A stretch of DNA of 64,000 nt from Bretschneidera sinensis (GCA_023935145.1 CM043700.1:32163501-32227500); one strand, 5' to 3'. Counted from the stretch's first letter, positions 11,123 through 23,782 are shown. Notes: generated from the letters alone by a model not told the origin. Made by a program: numbers and translations.

Positions 11123-11181
11123 TTTTGGGGTTTGATTTTGCTTTTGCTCTGAAATTTAAAGAAAGAAACGGAGATTTTGAA

Positions 11182-11190
11182 CTTAAATAG
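11182..11190 (-). promoter_or_regulatory. TATA-like box of the membrane protein gene
   Basis: The minus strand reads CTATTTAAG about 60 bases upstream of the ATG at 11122, with a pyrimidine-rich leader (TCCGTTTCTTTC) between. Position and sequence fit a plant core promoter. No transcript data are available. Confidence 0.4.
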
Positions 11191-11940
11191 CAGGTGGAAT
11201 TCGGCCGTTGGAGGCTACAACGGCTAGAATATAAAGGCCCCAACTTTTTTTTAACCTCGATATTGTATCGTTTCTTTCATTCCCTCCGCTTGGTTTTAAA
11301 GTGACTTGGATTCCTAGGGTACGTCTGGCTTTCAAATTAAAGTCCATATATATTCATCCCAACCGTTTGACTGTGTAAGACAACTGTAATTATTAGCAAA
11401 AAATTTCCTTCCAATTTATAAGCTTTAGACCTTTATTTTTTACAAAAAAAAATGCCATACCTTTGTTTTCCCCCACACAAACGGTACCCCTCAATCCCCA
11501 AATTTAAACCAAAATTCCACTTTAATCTAAGAAAACAAACTGCTAATAGTCGCATGAGAGGCACGTGATGTTGTCGGACAAGAATTTTCTCGCTTATTTA
11601 ATTATATCCGACTCCACATAAAAATTAAATAAGAGATTTTAAAGCTAAAAACATAAATTGAAACATTTATAAACTTTTAATACTCAATTGAAACAAATCA
11701 AATCTTAAAAACGTAAATAAAAATTTACAAACTTAAAAGACTGAAAATTAAAATTTACTCTTCCATAAATAAGAGAGCAAACATATTAGCACATTTTCGT
11801 TTTGGTTCTTTCATCAATAACATCATAACCACATTTTGAGTTGCGAAGAGCAGTTTTTCTTCAAATAATTCATTGGTTGTGACCACTATCTAAGGAGAGA
11901 ATTAGTTCTTTTCACCCAAAGATCATTTGTTATTTATAAT

Positions 11941-12104
11941 GGGTTTGTTTGGGTGGTTTAAAGCCGCCGGTGCTATTTTTTAGAATTTACAAATAATAAA
12001 ATTATCAATTAATAAGTGATTTAATTTGATTTGATTAATTTTCTTACAAATTCTAAAAAATAAGCACCGATGTAAAGCCAACTTTAAGCTCTCCCAAACA
12101 GCAC
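11941..12104. mobile_element. hAT-like MITE
   Basis: The left end reads GGGTTTGTTTGGGTGGTTTA and continues to CGGTGCTATTTTTTAGAATTT. The right end, reversed, reads GTGCTGTTTGGGAGAGCTTA and continues to CGGTGCTTATTTTTTAGAATTT. The terminal inverted repeats are about 55 bp with mismatches around a short AT-rich middle (164 bp in total). TGTTTGGG near the tips is common in hAT-derived plant MITEs. An 8-bp target duplication was not clear. Confidence 0.65.
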
Positions 12105-13571
12105 AGAGACTTAATTAATCTAAGCATACACTAAATTACTGACAATGAGATATCGAGACACAAAAAGCAAAAAAGTAGAAATAAGCGAATCAGGAGGTAA
12201 TTTATCATCGTGATTGCTTGTGGGTAGAAAAACATGTGATAGCTTTGTTCAATTCTCTCCAGAATTGTCCTTGGTTTCAATGTTACAACCCCGATCCACA
12301 CTCTATCAGCATTCACTCAAGTTTCTTCCACTTTTCCTTTGTTCAGTTGGGAGCGCAAGCAGTAGCCAACAGAATCAAATCTATCAATTCAGAACCCTAA
12401 GCATAAGATATACACATTGATGGAATCCAGGTAGAGATAAGTGCTGCCTAGAAAATGAAATAGAATACTTGAATGCAAAGAAATTTCAATGTTCATATTA
12501 ATCCATCCACCCAACCAGACAGAATCGCAGAAACTACTTATATTGGTCCAGCTTTTGAGCCTGTGAGGAGCGAATCTGTCTCATGATAGTGAAAGTAACA
12601 GCAGAGGCTGATTCTGTCAAGCAGTATCGAGTAAAGAAAATGGTTATAGGAAACAAAGTGTTCTCAATTCAGATCTAAATCATCACTACAGTGACGTCCA
12701 TTGAATATATGAATCTGCTTCGATATGGAAACAAAGAGTTCTTAATTCAGACCTGTTGATATAATAACTCTCTTCAACGTGTGAATCCCAATTAATGGAT
12801 ATCTCAATCCCATTTGAAGGATCAGTACATGATATTTAACTAGCTAACAAGGTGAAGATGAGGTACCTCCATTTCTAGGCTTTCCAAACATTCTAAACAA
12901 AATGGTTTACATCCTCTTTACCTTCCAGTTGATCATCCTAAATATAAAGTTCCTATTATGTAAATATAAAATATAAACAGCAGAAATTTTTAAGATATGA
13001 CAAACACAAAATCATATTCTCATCTATTAAAACCATTAAATATAACTATTATGTAAGCTTTAATATATTCAGCTTTTGTCATGTGTCATCTTTCTTCATT
13101 TCTCAACCAAAACAACTTGATTTTGGTTCTATAATGATTTGGGTTGTAGAGAGTCCTATCTATAAGCCCTATAAAGACCCAAAATAATAAATCTCAATCA
13201 ATAAAAGGTCCAAGGTAAATAATCTAAATATCCAAAAAAAATTGAATTTATGTGGTCCTTTTCCTTTTTCTTTTTTTTCAAAATGATGTAGCTTTGGTAT
13301 TTGTAGTCATGCAGGCAATATAAAGTCCAAAATTAGGTAGTAAACTAACCCAAACTAGATCTCCAATAAATTAAATTTATGAGATACTATTTTACAAGGA
13401 GAGAATTGAATTTATGTGGCCTTTTCACCCCAAGTGATGTAGGTTAACTATTTGTAATTGTGCTATATAAACCTTAGTTTCTAAACCTTACAAGACAAAA
13501 AAAAAATAAAGAATAATTTATATTTAACCAATAGTGTTAACTTTAATAAAATTGAATATATGATATTGTAT
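12105..13571. other. Gene-free AT-rich intergenic stretch
   Basis: No convincing coding frame, RNA gene or repeat was seen. Only short fortuitous frames occur on both strands (for example 12131-12316). A few AG/CT-rich leaders are present but have no gene attached. Confidence 0.6.
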
Positions 13572-14092
13572 TCTAATAATATAAAATAAGAGAATAAGAG
13601 CTTTCGCCATAATATTTTTAAATTTAGTTAAATTTGAATTTTAATAGCATAATATTTTGGTTTTTTCTACATGTTTTTAATTTCATCTTTATTATTTTAT
13701 TTTCTCAAATTTTGAAAATTTCACTAATATGTTTATATTTTTCACCCACATATTATGTTGAGTAGAAAAACTATAACTAATAGTTATTTATTTGCTTAAC
13801 TTGTTTACTTTAAACTTAAATTTAAAATTAATTTACTTTTCAATCATTTGAAATTTTTTATTTTAAAATTCTTTACTTCTATATTTGCATTTGTATTCCC
13901 GTGTTATATTCAGCAAATAAAATGTAATAAAAAAATAGCTATTTATTTATTTTTTAAAAAAATCAATAAATCAAATAAGAAACTCTTGAGAGAACATGAA
14001 TTAAATTTATTTTATGGATATTTGAAAATCATTGTTCAATACATTATTTATAAACTTATAAAGCACGTGCATTACACGGGCATGGCGACTAG
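13572..14092 (+). mobile_element. Candidate small non-autonomous Helitron
   Basis: The right end has a short hairpin, GCACGTG - CATTA - CACGGGC (14063-14081, 6 of 7 pairs), followed 7 bases later by CTAG (14089-14092) and a T. This is the layout of a Helitron 3' terminus. The left end TCTAATAATATAAAATAAG at 13572 begins with TC as expected, although the preceding host base is T rather than A. The 520-bp body is AT-rich and non-coding. The call needs related copies to confirm both ends. Confidence 0.4.
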
Positions 14093-14533
14093 TTGCCATC
14101 TAACAGACTAACACTAAGGGGAAAAAACTCTCATCTGGAATTCTACTACAAGACCGCAAATTCTAACAAATGAAAATTAAAAACCACAAAAGAATGAAAT
14201 TCTCAAATTCAAGAATTGCACAGCACAAGTTTGTCATGCAAAACAGACCGATCAAGAAAATGAAAATAACACACAACTTGAATAGAAGCATGTAGAGAGA
14301 GAGAGAGATGTCAAATAATTATATAACATGAAATGAATGATAAAATATTCATTTTAATGCTATGAATTCAATATATACTTAAACATGAGGATTTTTTTTT
14401 CTAAACTTCTGAGTTTCAAATGTCCCCATATTCTACAAAGTAATAGTTAACAGGAACTGACCAGCAACCCGAAAGACTCAATCAAGAGCTACACATACCT
14501 GTTTTTTCCCCCATTTTTAATGTCAATCAATAA

Positions 14534-16673
14534 TTATGAATGGGTTAGAATAGCCTCTACTCTATCCAGTGATGCCTGTAACCGTCCTGAGTTCATGTTG
14601 AACAATGGTTCACTGGTACCCAAAGCCCTGTTAAATTTAAGATAGCAAACATAAGCTATTGACAAATATGAAGAAAATGATGAAAATTATAATACAACTG
14701 GAATTAGGGAAGAATAGGTAAATGATAAACAAGTAAGAAAAGAAATGATCAAGTCACTATTCATTATTGAGCAAAATTAAGTGATTCAAAAGCTTTTAAC
14801 ATCAGTGAATATTTTGAATACAAGTTAATTATAAAAAAATATATAAATATTTTGAATACAAGTTAACAGCTTCTGCAGTTTTTTTACAATGGTGGATTTA
14901 TAGAAGATCAGGGAACTTGCCCAGTAATTTCAGGAAGAACATAATCAGCTCTCCACCCAAACCGAAAATCCACACCAGAACACAAGCCAATTGATGTCTT
15001 ATTCCGAATCCGAGAGACACCATCACCACCCAAACATGTAGTAAGCTTCCATTTCCAACCGATTGCATTCATCTGAAAATTATGACCTACACCAACCTGT
15101 ATTATCCAGGAGTTTGAGTGTGATCAAACGTTTACGCAAATCTGGGTCCAATGACCAAGAAAATGATCTATAGCATGTATAAAATTAATGTAAAGTTATT
15201 TTAGAAATGCTATCTGACATAACAAAATTCTAGCCATATGGTGTAGGAAGAAAGGTTCAGGATAAAAGACCAAACCTGAAGATTCAAAAATTTGGTTACA
15301 GGAATCTTCTTTGAAAGAAGGCGCACATCTTGACGTATAGGCTCATATATGAACTTCCACCTCCGTTCAGGGGATAGAGGCTTCAGTACAAGCTTCCCTT
15401 TGAAATCATTGGTTGGAGCATTATAAAACTGAACAAAATTACAGGGTCAATAAATCACAGATGAGACATTATCTGACATTAGTTAACACATCTTGTTTGT
15501 AAGGATATCCAATTAAAGATGCCAAGATACAGATACTAATGTCTCTTCATAAACTTCAGCATGTGGAATGGGTCCAATTCGCAAATAAAACAAGAAAGGT
15601 GACTGCTGAAACTTTCAAGTGTCCAGTATTTCTATTTCTGTCAAGCGGAACATTGCAGACCACACAACTATGACATTGTGGTTAGAGGAAACGGGGGGTA
15701 GGAAATGGGGGTCAGAGAAGAAATTTGAGGCTCTAATCATATGTACCAAAATAAAAGTGATAATCTTTCCTAACTATTACACACCGCAAGATATCATCCT
15801 TCTGAATAGACCAGAAATGAGTCCCTCACTCTTTTCATTTCTAAAACACAATCTAATGTGTCCATTTAACACAACTATCTTATCACCGTGATCCATGCCA
15901 ATACCACCGTGAAGCTTACCCAAACAAATATACTTCACACAATCTAGTGTGTCCATTTAACACAATTATCTTTTGTTTAAATGACTTACTAAGCTCCATA
16001 AATATTAAATTTCCATCCTTCCCTTTTTCTGCTTCATAAACACAAAAATTCTGTGGAATACCCATGAAAGTACAAACAGCAATGCACAAAGGGAATGTGA
16101 TGGACAAAACAGTCACATACTACAAGTTTGTGATAATCAAAGCTCAAAATTACTAGAAAACACAACATTCACATTGAACAAAGCTAAAATCACATAATAG
16201 GCTAAGCTTTAAACCAGAACAAGAATAACAGCACTACAGATATGTAATTTTATTTTGACTGTTTTCGATTCCAAGGAGCACATGTTATCCCGCCAATCTT
16301 GTTCTGCTTTTACCCTTTTACTTTCAATCACGCAATTGTAATTTGTACACCACAGAAAACATTGACAAAACCTAGTTCAATATCCAAACTCATCATCCGA
16401 GTACTCCGAGCCCAAAAGTGCAGTAGAACAACCTTAGTCACTGATTAACCGCAGTAAACACTGATCAGAATCGTCAGATACTACTCAAGAAGTTTATATG
16501 CAACACCGACAACAATTAAAGACGGTAAAAATACTAATAACCTCTAAATTGACGCCAATTCGAAACTCCTCGATTTCTTTGCGGAACTTTAGAAACAACT
16601 CTGATGGCATCAAATTGATACTGTAGAGCTCATCCCACGATGCGGGTTCCTCCCCATTTGAACCCGGTTCCAT
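14534..16673 (-). CDS. Conserved plant protein of 184 aa, four exons, one GC-AG intron
   Basis: Exons on the minus strand are 16542-16673 (ATG at 16673, 44 codons), 15276-15428 (51 codons), 14921-15096 (58 codons plus 2 bases) and 14534-14627 (stop TAA 14534-14536). The phases join to 555 bases. The first two introns use GT-AG. The third has donor GCAAGT, and only this donor keeps frame with the last exon. The protein starts MEPGSNGEEPASWDELY. It has a middle rich in alternating hydrophobic and polar residues (GWKWKLTTCLG, GVDFRFGWRADYVLP), which suggests beta strands, and ends LDRVEAILTHS. I recognise it as a conserved plant protein type but cannot assign a function. A beta-barrel or envelope role would be speculation. 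Confidence 0.75.
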
Positions 16674-16784
16674 TCTAGAACCAATCGAAACCACTGCAAA
16701 ATCATCAACCCAAAATTCTAAAGAAGGAAACAAAGAGAAGAAATCAACTCATTTAGTTTTAACAAATTTCAAAACTTCAAACAT

Positions 16785-16812
<28 letters not shown>
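16785..16812. repeat. (TA)14 microsatellite upstream of the 184-aa protein gene
   Basis: An uninterrupted TA dinucleotide run lies about 110 bases upstream of the ATG at 16673, in the expected promoter or leader. Such runs are usually length-polymorphic. Confidence 0.95.
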
Positions 16813-16815
<3 letters not shown>

Positions 16816-17399
16816 TACTGTGGACTACTGTGTACAAGCTTTGGGTTGAACGAAAGTGCCATTTGGATTAAAACATTGCTTTACTTATACGTACCTGTGC
16901 GCTGCAACTGTGTACTAACGAGAGAGGGAAGAGGGAAAAAGGGGTTCTGCAATGGAGAGATTCTATCAGAAAAGCTTTGTTCGTGTCAAGCTAGTGAATT
17001 TACCTCAGGCACACTTGGATATTACAGAATGACAATGATGTCCTATCTACCCAAATGGATTGCCTTTTGTGGACTATGGCCCATTGGACTGAAAATTTGT
17101 TAGTTGTTTCGGATTTAAAAACCATTACAGAGTTGTTAAAAATTTTTATTAATAATTTTGTAGAATTTTATTAATAATATTAATATAATTATGAAATTCA
17201 ACAAATAATGTTACTAATAAAATTTTTTATAAATTTTAATAAATCTAAAATTTATGTTTTAAACCCAATCAAATCAAATATTTCCTATTGAACCGTTTGG
17301 ATTGAGGAAATGTGCACCTGCGTCCAGTTGGCAAACCAATCCTTTTACTAATGAGCCACGTTACCCAACTCCCATAAAGGTAAATTTGGTCCAAATAGT

Positions 17400-18300
17400 A
17401 ATTTTTTTTTTGAATTTTGTGTAGCTGTGTTATTCAAAGATAATGTATCATATTATTTCAAATTGAAAATAGAGTTATCTAAATGAATTTATAGGATAAA
17501 GTGAATGATGTATCTTATCAATTCTCAGCCAATTCTAAATGAGTTTGCATTTTATTTTAACCATGAAAAATACTAATTTTACAAAGATTCCAAATACAAA
17601 TAATATTTATCCTACTAAGTAATAGTTGAATTTATCGAATCAAAATTGTCTAATTTTAAGTTCAGTTTGAATAATTTAGTATCGAAATGGTATTAATCCT
17701 AAAATCTTGATATTTCAATTATTTTAATTCGATATTGGTTATTGAATGCATCGTATCTTAAAGGAAGTATCAAATTAACCGAACATCATCGAACCTAAAT
17801 TATTACCAAACAAAGTGGAGTATCGTTTTTTTAATTTACAACAAAAATATACCGTATCATATTCTCCACTCTCCCGCACAACAATCTCTTTATCTATACT
17901 TTGAAAGCTCAAAATTCAATCCGTTGAATGAGGATTTTAATATGAAGAGCTATATTTAAGCTCAGTATTAATTAACACCCACGCTGAATCAATTTAACAA
18001 ATGTTGTCAGACGTTAGAACAAAAGTTTTAAATATGATATCATTTGAAAGTGATTTTATTATTTTAACATGAATATTTGAATATGAAAATCTCATTCAAA
18101 CTCAATACCAAATAACATCCCACAATCAATCAATGTAACTGATATTTGTCAGAACAGTAATCAATAACATCAAAACAAAAGCTTTTAACATAATAAAAAA
18201 AATTAAATATAATTTCATCTTTGACGGAATGTCGTGACAAAATATTTTAATATGATAATTATTTTAACATAATTTTATTATTTCAAATCATTATACAAGA
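17400..18300. repeat. 3'-flank segment of the duplicated RRM-gene unit, copy 1
   Basis: This AT-rich non-coding segment is recognisably related to 22926-23590 and 26546-27215. Shared phrases occur in the same order: TTTTAACCATGAA(A/C)AATAC, AATTTTAC(A/C)AAGATTCCAAAT and AACTGATATTTGTCAGAACA near the end. Copy 1 is more diverged from the other two than they are from each other. Confidence 0.7.
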
Positions 18301-18492
18301 TAAAAGCTGCACTGTTCCACGGTTTACATCTTTCTCGACGATGCAATTTATTTTCAATCAAAGAAACAAAAAAAAAAACAATACAATTTAACAGCATCCA
18401 GTTATGTTCTTTTTATTCTAAAAGGAGCTGATATTCAAAATGTGCTTCAGAACACAATTATTAAACTGATCCTAATCAAGGACAGGAAATGA

Positions 18493-19434
18493 TTACAGCC
18501 CAAACGGCCCTGGAAAAGCATTTGGCTGCACCGGCGCCATCCGCATCACTGGTGGCAGTGGAGGCAGCGAGGCTCTTGGGCGTTTCGGCATGTATTTCCG
18601 AGCCCACACATGCTTCCCATTGATGGAAAATTTTGCTTTCCCCGCGCCATTGAGAACAGCATTCATGATCGATACTGATTGAAAAATAATACGAGCAAAC
18701 AACGGCTGCCGATTCCGGTTCACCTCTTGCATCTCCAAGGACTCGATGCAATCCCCATAATTCATAAAGAAGTATTCTCGGAGCTCCCGTTCAGACGCAG
18801 GGTAGCCTTTAGAGAATGTAACAAGCATAGTCCTCTCCTCAGCCGGTACTGCATTTTGCTGGTTCCAAGCTTGCCCAACTTCGTTAGGAACAAATCCCAT
18901 CGGAGAAAATCCATATCCTGCAGGGCGAATCAAGGGTTGTTGAAAAGATTGTTGCATCGCCCTCTGACTATCTTCTATATTGCTTTGAGCAGCATTTCGT
19001 TCAATGACTATCTTCATGATGTCAGATAGCGCTCTGATACATACCTCATTTACAACTTTTGTCACTCCCTGAGACGCAACGAGCCGATGTTCAAGGAAAA
19101 ACTGAAGAGAGATTTCTTTCTTCATTAGGCTTTGTATCAGATGAATATCGCAGCCATCAGCTGAAGAAGGGATTTGGCCACTGTCAATGCAGCTAAGGCA
19201 AATGATTGCCTGGTCGGCAAGCTCATTTATTAGAATGACTGGCAAGGACAACATCTTGTTGACCACATCAGCAAAACCAACCCTCTCTAACCACAGCCAT
19301 AGAGCCAAAACCTGCATCGACTCTACAGGATCCCTCAATAGATTAATTACAAGAACTTTGTACAGCTCCCGGTCTATCCTGTGGAATATATGAACTTGCT
19401 CTTTTGTAATAGTAAAGGGAAGTAGAGAACTCAT
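18493..19434 (-). CDS. Plant protein with C-terminal RRM-like domain, copy 1, 313 aa
   Basis: A single coding exon runs from ATG at 19434 to the stop at 18493. The N-terminal ~150 residues are helical (TKEQVHIFHRIDRELYKVLV; LALWLWLERVGF; LPVILINELADQAIICL). A Gln/Pro-rich linker follows. The C-terminal ~90 residues form an RRM-like fold: TMLVTFSKGYP as RNP2-type strand, LREYFFMNYGDCIESLEM as helix and turn, QPLFARIIF as RNP1-type strand. The tail is rich in Pro, Met and Arg. The start is set at MSSLLPF because the paralog at 27756-28673 aligns from the same ATG and differs in length just upstream. A conserved upstream segment ends in a CAG|GTTTCT donor (19729/19728), suggesting a 5' UTR exon and intron. 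RNA binding is likely but unproven. Confidence 0.8.
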   Translation of the reverse strand: MSSLLPFTITKEQVHIFHRIDRELYKVLVINLLRDPVESMQVLALWLWLERVGFADVVNKMLSLPVILINELADQAIICLSCIDSGQIPSSADGCDIHLIQSLMKKEISLQFFLEHRLVASQGVTKVVNEVCIRALSDIMKIVIERNAAQSNIEDSQRAMQQSFQQPLIRPAGYGFSPMGFVPNEVGQAWNQQNAVPAEERTMLVTFSKGYPASERELREYFFMNYGDCIESLEMQEVNRNRQPLFARIIFQSVSIMNAVLNGAGKAKFSINGKHVWARKYMPKRPRASLPPLPPVMRMAPVQPNAFPGPFGL

Positions 19435-20790
19435 TTTCAGCACAAGATAAGTATTGAGCGTCGAGAGACCACCAAAAGGCACCTGCAGCACACTACTCAG
19501 AAAACATAGCAGTCATTATTTTATATAAATTGAAAATGAAATGAAAATAACAGCTAAGAACAAAAACAGGCTGCAATCACAAAACTAAACCAAGTGAGTT
19601 AGATTATAATGCTTAGCCAAACGCTAGAAATGGCCAACTCTAAGGGTGTAAATCTAGGGCAATTTCTTATACAGAAAAGTTGATAAAATCAAAGAAGCCT
19701 CAAGCTATCGTTTTAAGCAGAAAGAAACCTGAAGGAAATTCTTCACTGGTCTCTGCCAACCACTAGAAAGTGAAAATCAAGGGGTTAATTGCTACGGACA
19801 CTATTCTGACTGCTCAGTCTAAGCCCCAATATATAAGCCTGTAAGAGCATATTTGCAAACTAAAATTGAGCTGGTCATTTTTATTTTTATATTTATCAAT
19901 TTTTGTTAATATTACCAGAACTTTGTTGGCTTTTTCATTTTAAGAAAAAAAAACATTTATGGTAAAGTAATGTCAATGAGCTTCAGCATTTCTATAGCAA
20001 CCGCATCTTAAATCATTCATAATTTTCCTTTCTCATGGTGTAGAATATCTAGCGATGACAAAACTTTACAAATGTAACAACACAAAGGATAATAGCAACC
20101 AGCTCATAAAAGAATTTGAAAATCTACCAAATAGGCTAACCCTAATTGTTTGATTCTGTGGGCAACAAATTTGCTAAGGCGGTATGTTCATCTTTTGGTT
20201 TGACATCAATCAAACCTGGCATGAAATTCCTTAATACCGCTTATTCATGTGCAGAATTAATCTTATAAAACCACGTAAAAGTGAAAATAGATTTTCTATC
20301 AGTTTTTAGTTGAATCCTATTTTATATGAATTTGGGTATGGGTGTCGGACAATGATACATTTCTGAGTGTCGGACTAGTCTATTTTTATAATTTTTAATA
20401 CTTTTTCTTTTAATTTAAAATGTCCAAATATCATACACATACTTTATCCAGAGCATCCGACATGGGTGCGACAAGATAAAGTGAAAAGTCCATGTAACAT
20501 CATGTATCATAGGATAAATCTCAATCTATAATAGCTTATGTGGAGAAAGACACCTCGGCCTCTACTACAATATCTCAATCTACAAATGACTCCTTGTTTC
20601 ACTTTAATAATTCTGCTTAAACAAGGTCATCATAACTCATAAGATCTCTAAACATCAGTATTATTTTATATGGTAATCATGATAATGTCATAGTGATGCT
20701 TCCAACTTGTGTGTGGCTTCTCATTTTCAACAGTTTTACCCAAAATCTAGCCATACAGAGGGAGAGGGGGTCAGGGAACATTTCCAGATA
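19435..20790. repeat. 5' flank of RRM gene copy 1, duplicated with the gene
   Basis: Homologous to 28674-30370. Shared phrases include the UTR-exon-like GGCAGAGACCAGTGAAGAAT (minus strand), TAAGCCTGTAAGAGCATAT and, at the distal end, GATGCTTCCAACTTGTGTGTGG. The last ~100 bp (20690-20790) recur again at 23607-23700. The promoter therefore duplicated together with the gene. Confidence 0.75.
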
Positions 20791-20865
20791 TAAATGATGA
20801 GGGAATAATAAAAGAAAGTACATAAAAGAACATAAAGAATAATAAAAAAATCCTAAGGATTCCGT

Positions 20866-20908
20866 ATGTCATCCGTATAACCATGGAATGATAATTGTCC
20901 AGGTAGAA
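20866..20908 (-). repeat. Inverted partial satellite monomer at the head of array 1
   Basis: The reverse complement of this 43-bp stretch reads TTCTACCTGGACAATTATCA and then TTATACGGATGACAT. This is the middle of the 178-bp monomer in opposite orientation to the array that starts 60 bases later. The same inverted piece precedes array 2 at 23783-23825. Confidence 0.7.
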
Positions 20909-20968
20909 AAACTATAATTCACATCATTTGATAATGTCATCCTCATCTCATGAATTTGGTGGGCAGTG

Positions 20969-22925
20969 TCCGCCACCGCAAGATATAGATGGCATAGATT
21001 TGTAATTCTACGTGGATAATTATTATTGGGTGATCGTACAGATAACACGATACGAATGTCTTTACCTAATAATTTCTCGGTATATTTGGTCGAAAATGAC
21101 ATCTTCTGCTTTTGAAATTTTGTATAATTTGTGTTTCTTTTGTTAGAGTCCGCCGCAAGATATAGATGACATAAATTTATAATTTTACGTGGATAATTAT
21201 CATCGGGTGATCATACGGATGACATCATATGAATGCATTTACCTAATAATTTCTCGGTATATTTGGTTGAAAATAGCATCTTCTGCAATTAGAATTTTGT
21301 ATAATTGGTGTTATTTTTTGTTAGAGTCCACCGCAAGATATAGATGACATAGATTTGTAATTCTACGTAGATAATTTTTATCGGGTGATCATACGGATGA
21401 CGTGCTACGAATGTCTTGACCTAATAATTTCTCGGTATATTTGGTCAAAATAGCATTTTTTTGCTTTTGGAATTAAGTATAATTGGTGTTGTTTTTCGTT
21501 AAAGTCCGCCGCAAGATATAGATGACATAGATTTGTAATTGTAAGTGGATAATTATTATCTAGTGATCATACGGATGACTTGATACGAATGTTTTTACCT
21601 AAAAATTTCTCGGTATATTTGGTCGAAAATAGCATTTTCTGCTTTTGGAATTTTGTATAATTTGTGTTATTTTTTGTTAGAGTCCACCGCAAGATATAGA
21701 TAACATAGATTTGTAATTTTACGCAGATAATTATTATCGAGTGATTGTACGAATGACGTGATACGAATGCCTTTACCTAATGATTTCTCGGTATATTTCG
21801 TCGAAAATTGCATCTTCTGCTTTTGGAATATTGTATAATTGGTGTTATTTTTTGTTAGAGTCCGCCGCAAGATATAGACGACAAAGATTTGTAATTCTAC
21901 ATGGATAATTATTATCGGGTGATCGTACGGATGATGTGATACGAATGCTTTTACCTAATAATTTCTCAATATATTTGGTCGAAAATAGCATCTTCCGCTT
22001 TTGAAATTTTGTATAATTAGTGTTATTTTTTGTTTGAGTCTGCCGCAAGATATTGATGACATAGATTAGTAATTCTACGTGGATAATCATTATCGGGTGA
22101 TTGTACAGATAATATGATACGAATGCCTTTACCTAATAATTTCTTGGTATATTTGGTCGAAAATAGCATCTTCTACTTTTGGAATTTTGTATAACGGGTG
22201 TTATTTTTTGTTAGAGTCCGCCGCAAGATATTGATGACATAGATTTCTAATTCTACGTGGATAATTATTATCGGGTGACCGTATGGATGACATGATGCTA
22301 ACGCCTTTACCTAATAATTTCTCGATATATTTGGTCAAAAATAACATCTCTGCTTTTGAAATTTTGTATAGTTGGTGTTATTTTTTGTTAGAGTCCGTCG
22401 CAAGATATAGATGACATAGATTTGTAATTCTACATGGATAATTATTATCTGGTGATCGTACGGATGACATGATACGAATGTTTTTACCTAATAATTTATC
22501 GGTATATTTGGTCAAAAATAGCATTTTCTGCTTTTAGAATTTTGTATAATTTGTGTTATTTTTTGTTAGAGTCCGCCGCAAGATATAAGTGACATAGATT
22601 TGTAATTTTACATGGATAATTATTATCGAGTGATCATACGGATGACATGATATGAATGCCTTTATCTTATAATTTCTCGGTATATTTGGTTGAAAATAGC
22701 ATCTTCTGCTTTTGGAATTTTGTATAATTGGTGCTATTTTTTGTTAGAGTCCGCCACAAGATATAGATAATATAGATTTGTAATTCTACGTGGATAATTA
22801 TTATCGGGTGATCATACAGATGACGTGATACAAAAGTTTTTACTTAATAATTTATCGATATATTTGGTCGAAAATAACATCCTTTACTTTTAAAATTTTG
22901 TGTAATTGATGTTATTTTTGTTAGA
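20969..22925. repeat. Satellite array 1: about 11 monomers of 178 bp
   Basis: A head-to-tail repeat is phased on the GAGTCCGCCGCAAGATATAG box at about 20969, 21146, 21324, 21502, 21680, 21858, 22037, 22215, 22392, 22570 and 22748, with spacing 177-179. The monomer contains ATTCTACGTGGATAATTATT, ATCGTACGGATGACGTGATA, ACCTAATAATTTCTCGGTAT and TCTTCTGCTTTTGGAATTTT. The minus strand stays open for 60-80 codons in several units, but 178 is not a multiple of three, so frames do not persist. I treat it as non-coding. Confidence 0.95.
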
Positions 22926-23606
22926 TAATATGCTACATCATTTAAAATTGAGCCTATGGTTATGCTATTGCTACGTCATTTAATTTAGTTAATGTTGATA
23001 ATAAATTTATGGGTTAAGTGAATGTTGTATCTTTAACAGCTCTAATCCATTTCTAAATGAGGTGGCATACTATTTTAACCATGAACAATACCAATTTTAC
23101 CAAGATTCCAAATATAGGTGATCTTTATCCTAATCAATAATAATCAAATTTACCCAAACAAGATTATCGAAATTTAAATTCAGTTTGGTTAAATTGATAT
23201 CGAATCTAAAATCTTGATGCTTCCATTATTTAAGTTTGATGTCCACTATTGAATATATCATTACTTAAATATCAAATTAAGTGAATTATTACCATATAAA
23301 GTGAAGTATTAGATATATTTTTTATTTACAGCGTTGGTTTAACTTGAACTATTCTTCATCCATTCATAAAACATCTCTTTATCCATATTTGAAACGCCAA
23401 AACTTAATGAGTCGAATAAATATTTGAATTTGAAAGTCTTTTTCAAACTCAATACCAAATAACACCCACAATTAATCAATGTAACTGATATTTATCATAA
23501 CAGTAATTATTAACATAAGAACAAAAGCTTTTAGCATGATAAAATTATTTAAATGTAATTTTATCATTTCAAATCATTTTGACATTAACATTTTATGTTA
23601 ATGTCT
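22926..23606. repeat. 3'-flank segment copy 2, gene missing
   Basis: This is closely similar to 26546-27215 and homologous to 17400-18300. In the outer copies this segment is followed by an RRM gene. Here, after GACATTAACATTTTATGTTA (about 23580-23600), the sequence passes straight into the distal 5'-flank phrase GATGCTTCCAACTTGTGTGT (23612). The gene and most of its 5' flank are absent. Confidence 0.75.
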
Positions 23607-23780
23607 TAGTGATGCTTCCAACTTGTGTGTGGCTTCTCATTTTCAACAATTTTACCCAAAATCTAGCCATATAGAGGGAGAGGGGATCAGGGAACATTTC
23701 TTGAAATAAATGACGAAGGAATAATAAAAGAAATTACATAAAATAACATAAAGAATAATAAAAAAAATCCTAAGGATTCC
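23607..23780. repeat. Distal 5'-flank segment, copy 2
   Basis: Almost identical to 20694-20865, including ACCCAAAATCTAGCCATA, GGGAGAGGGG and the AATCCTAAGGATTCC that introduces the inverted monomer piece. It joins the gene-less copy to satellite array 2. Confidence 0.85.
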
Positions 23781-23782
23781 AT

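Noticed and set aside
13848..14111. 87-codon plus-strand frame
   Set aside because: Lys/Ile/Phe-rich translation of AT-rich DNA inside the Helitron-like block. No homology recognised.
19435..19491. Upstream extension of RRM copy 1 by 19 codons
   Set aside because: The first 'Met' is not ATG-supported by the paralog. The extension differs in length in copy 2 and overlaps a likely 5' UTR intron acceptor.
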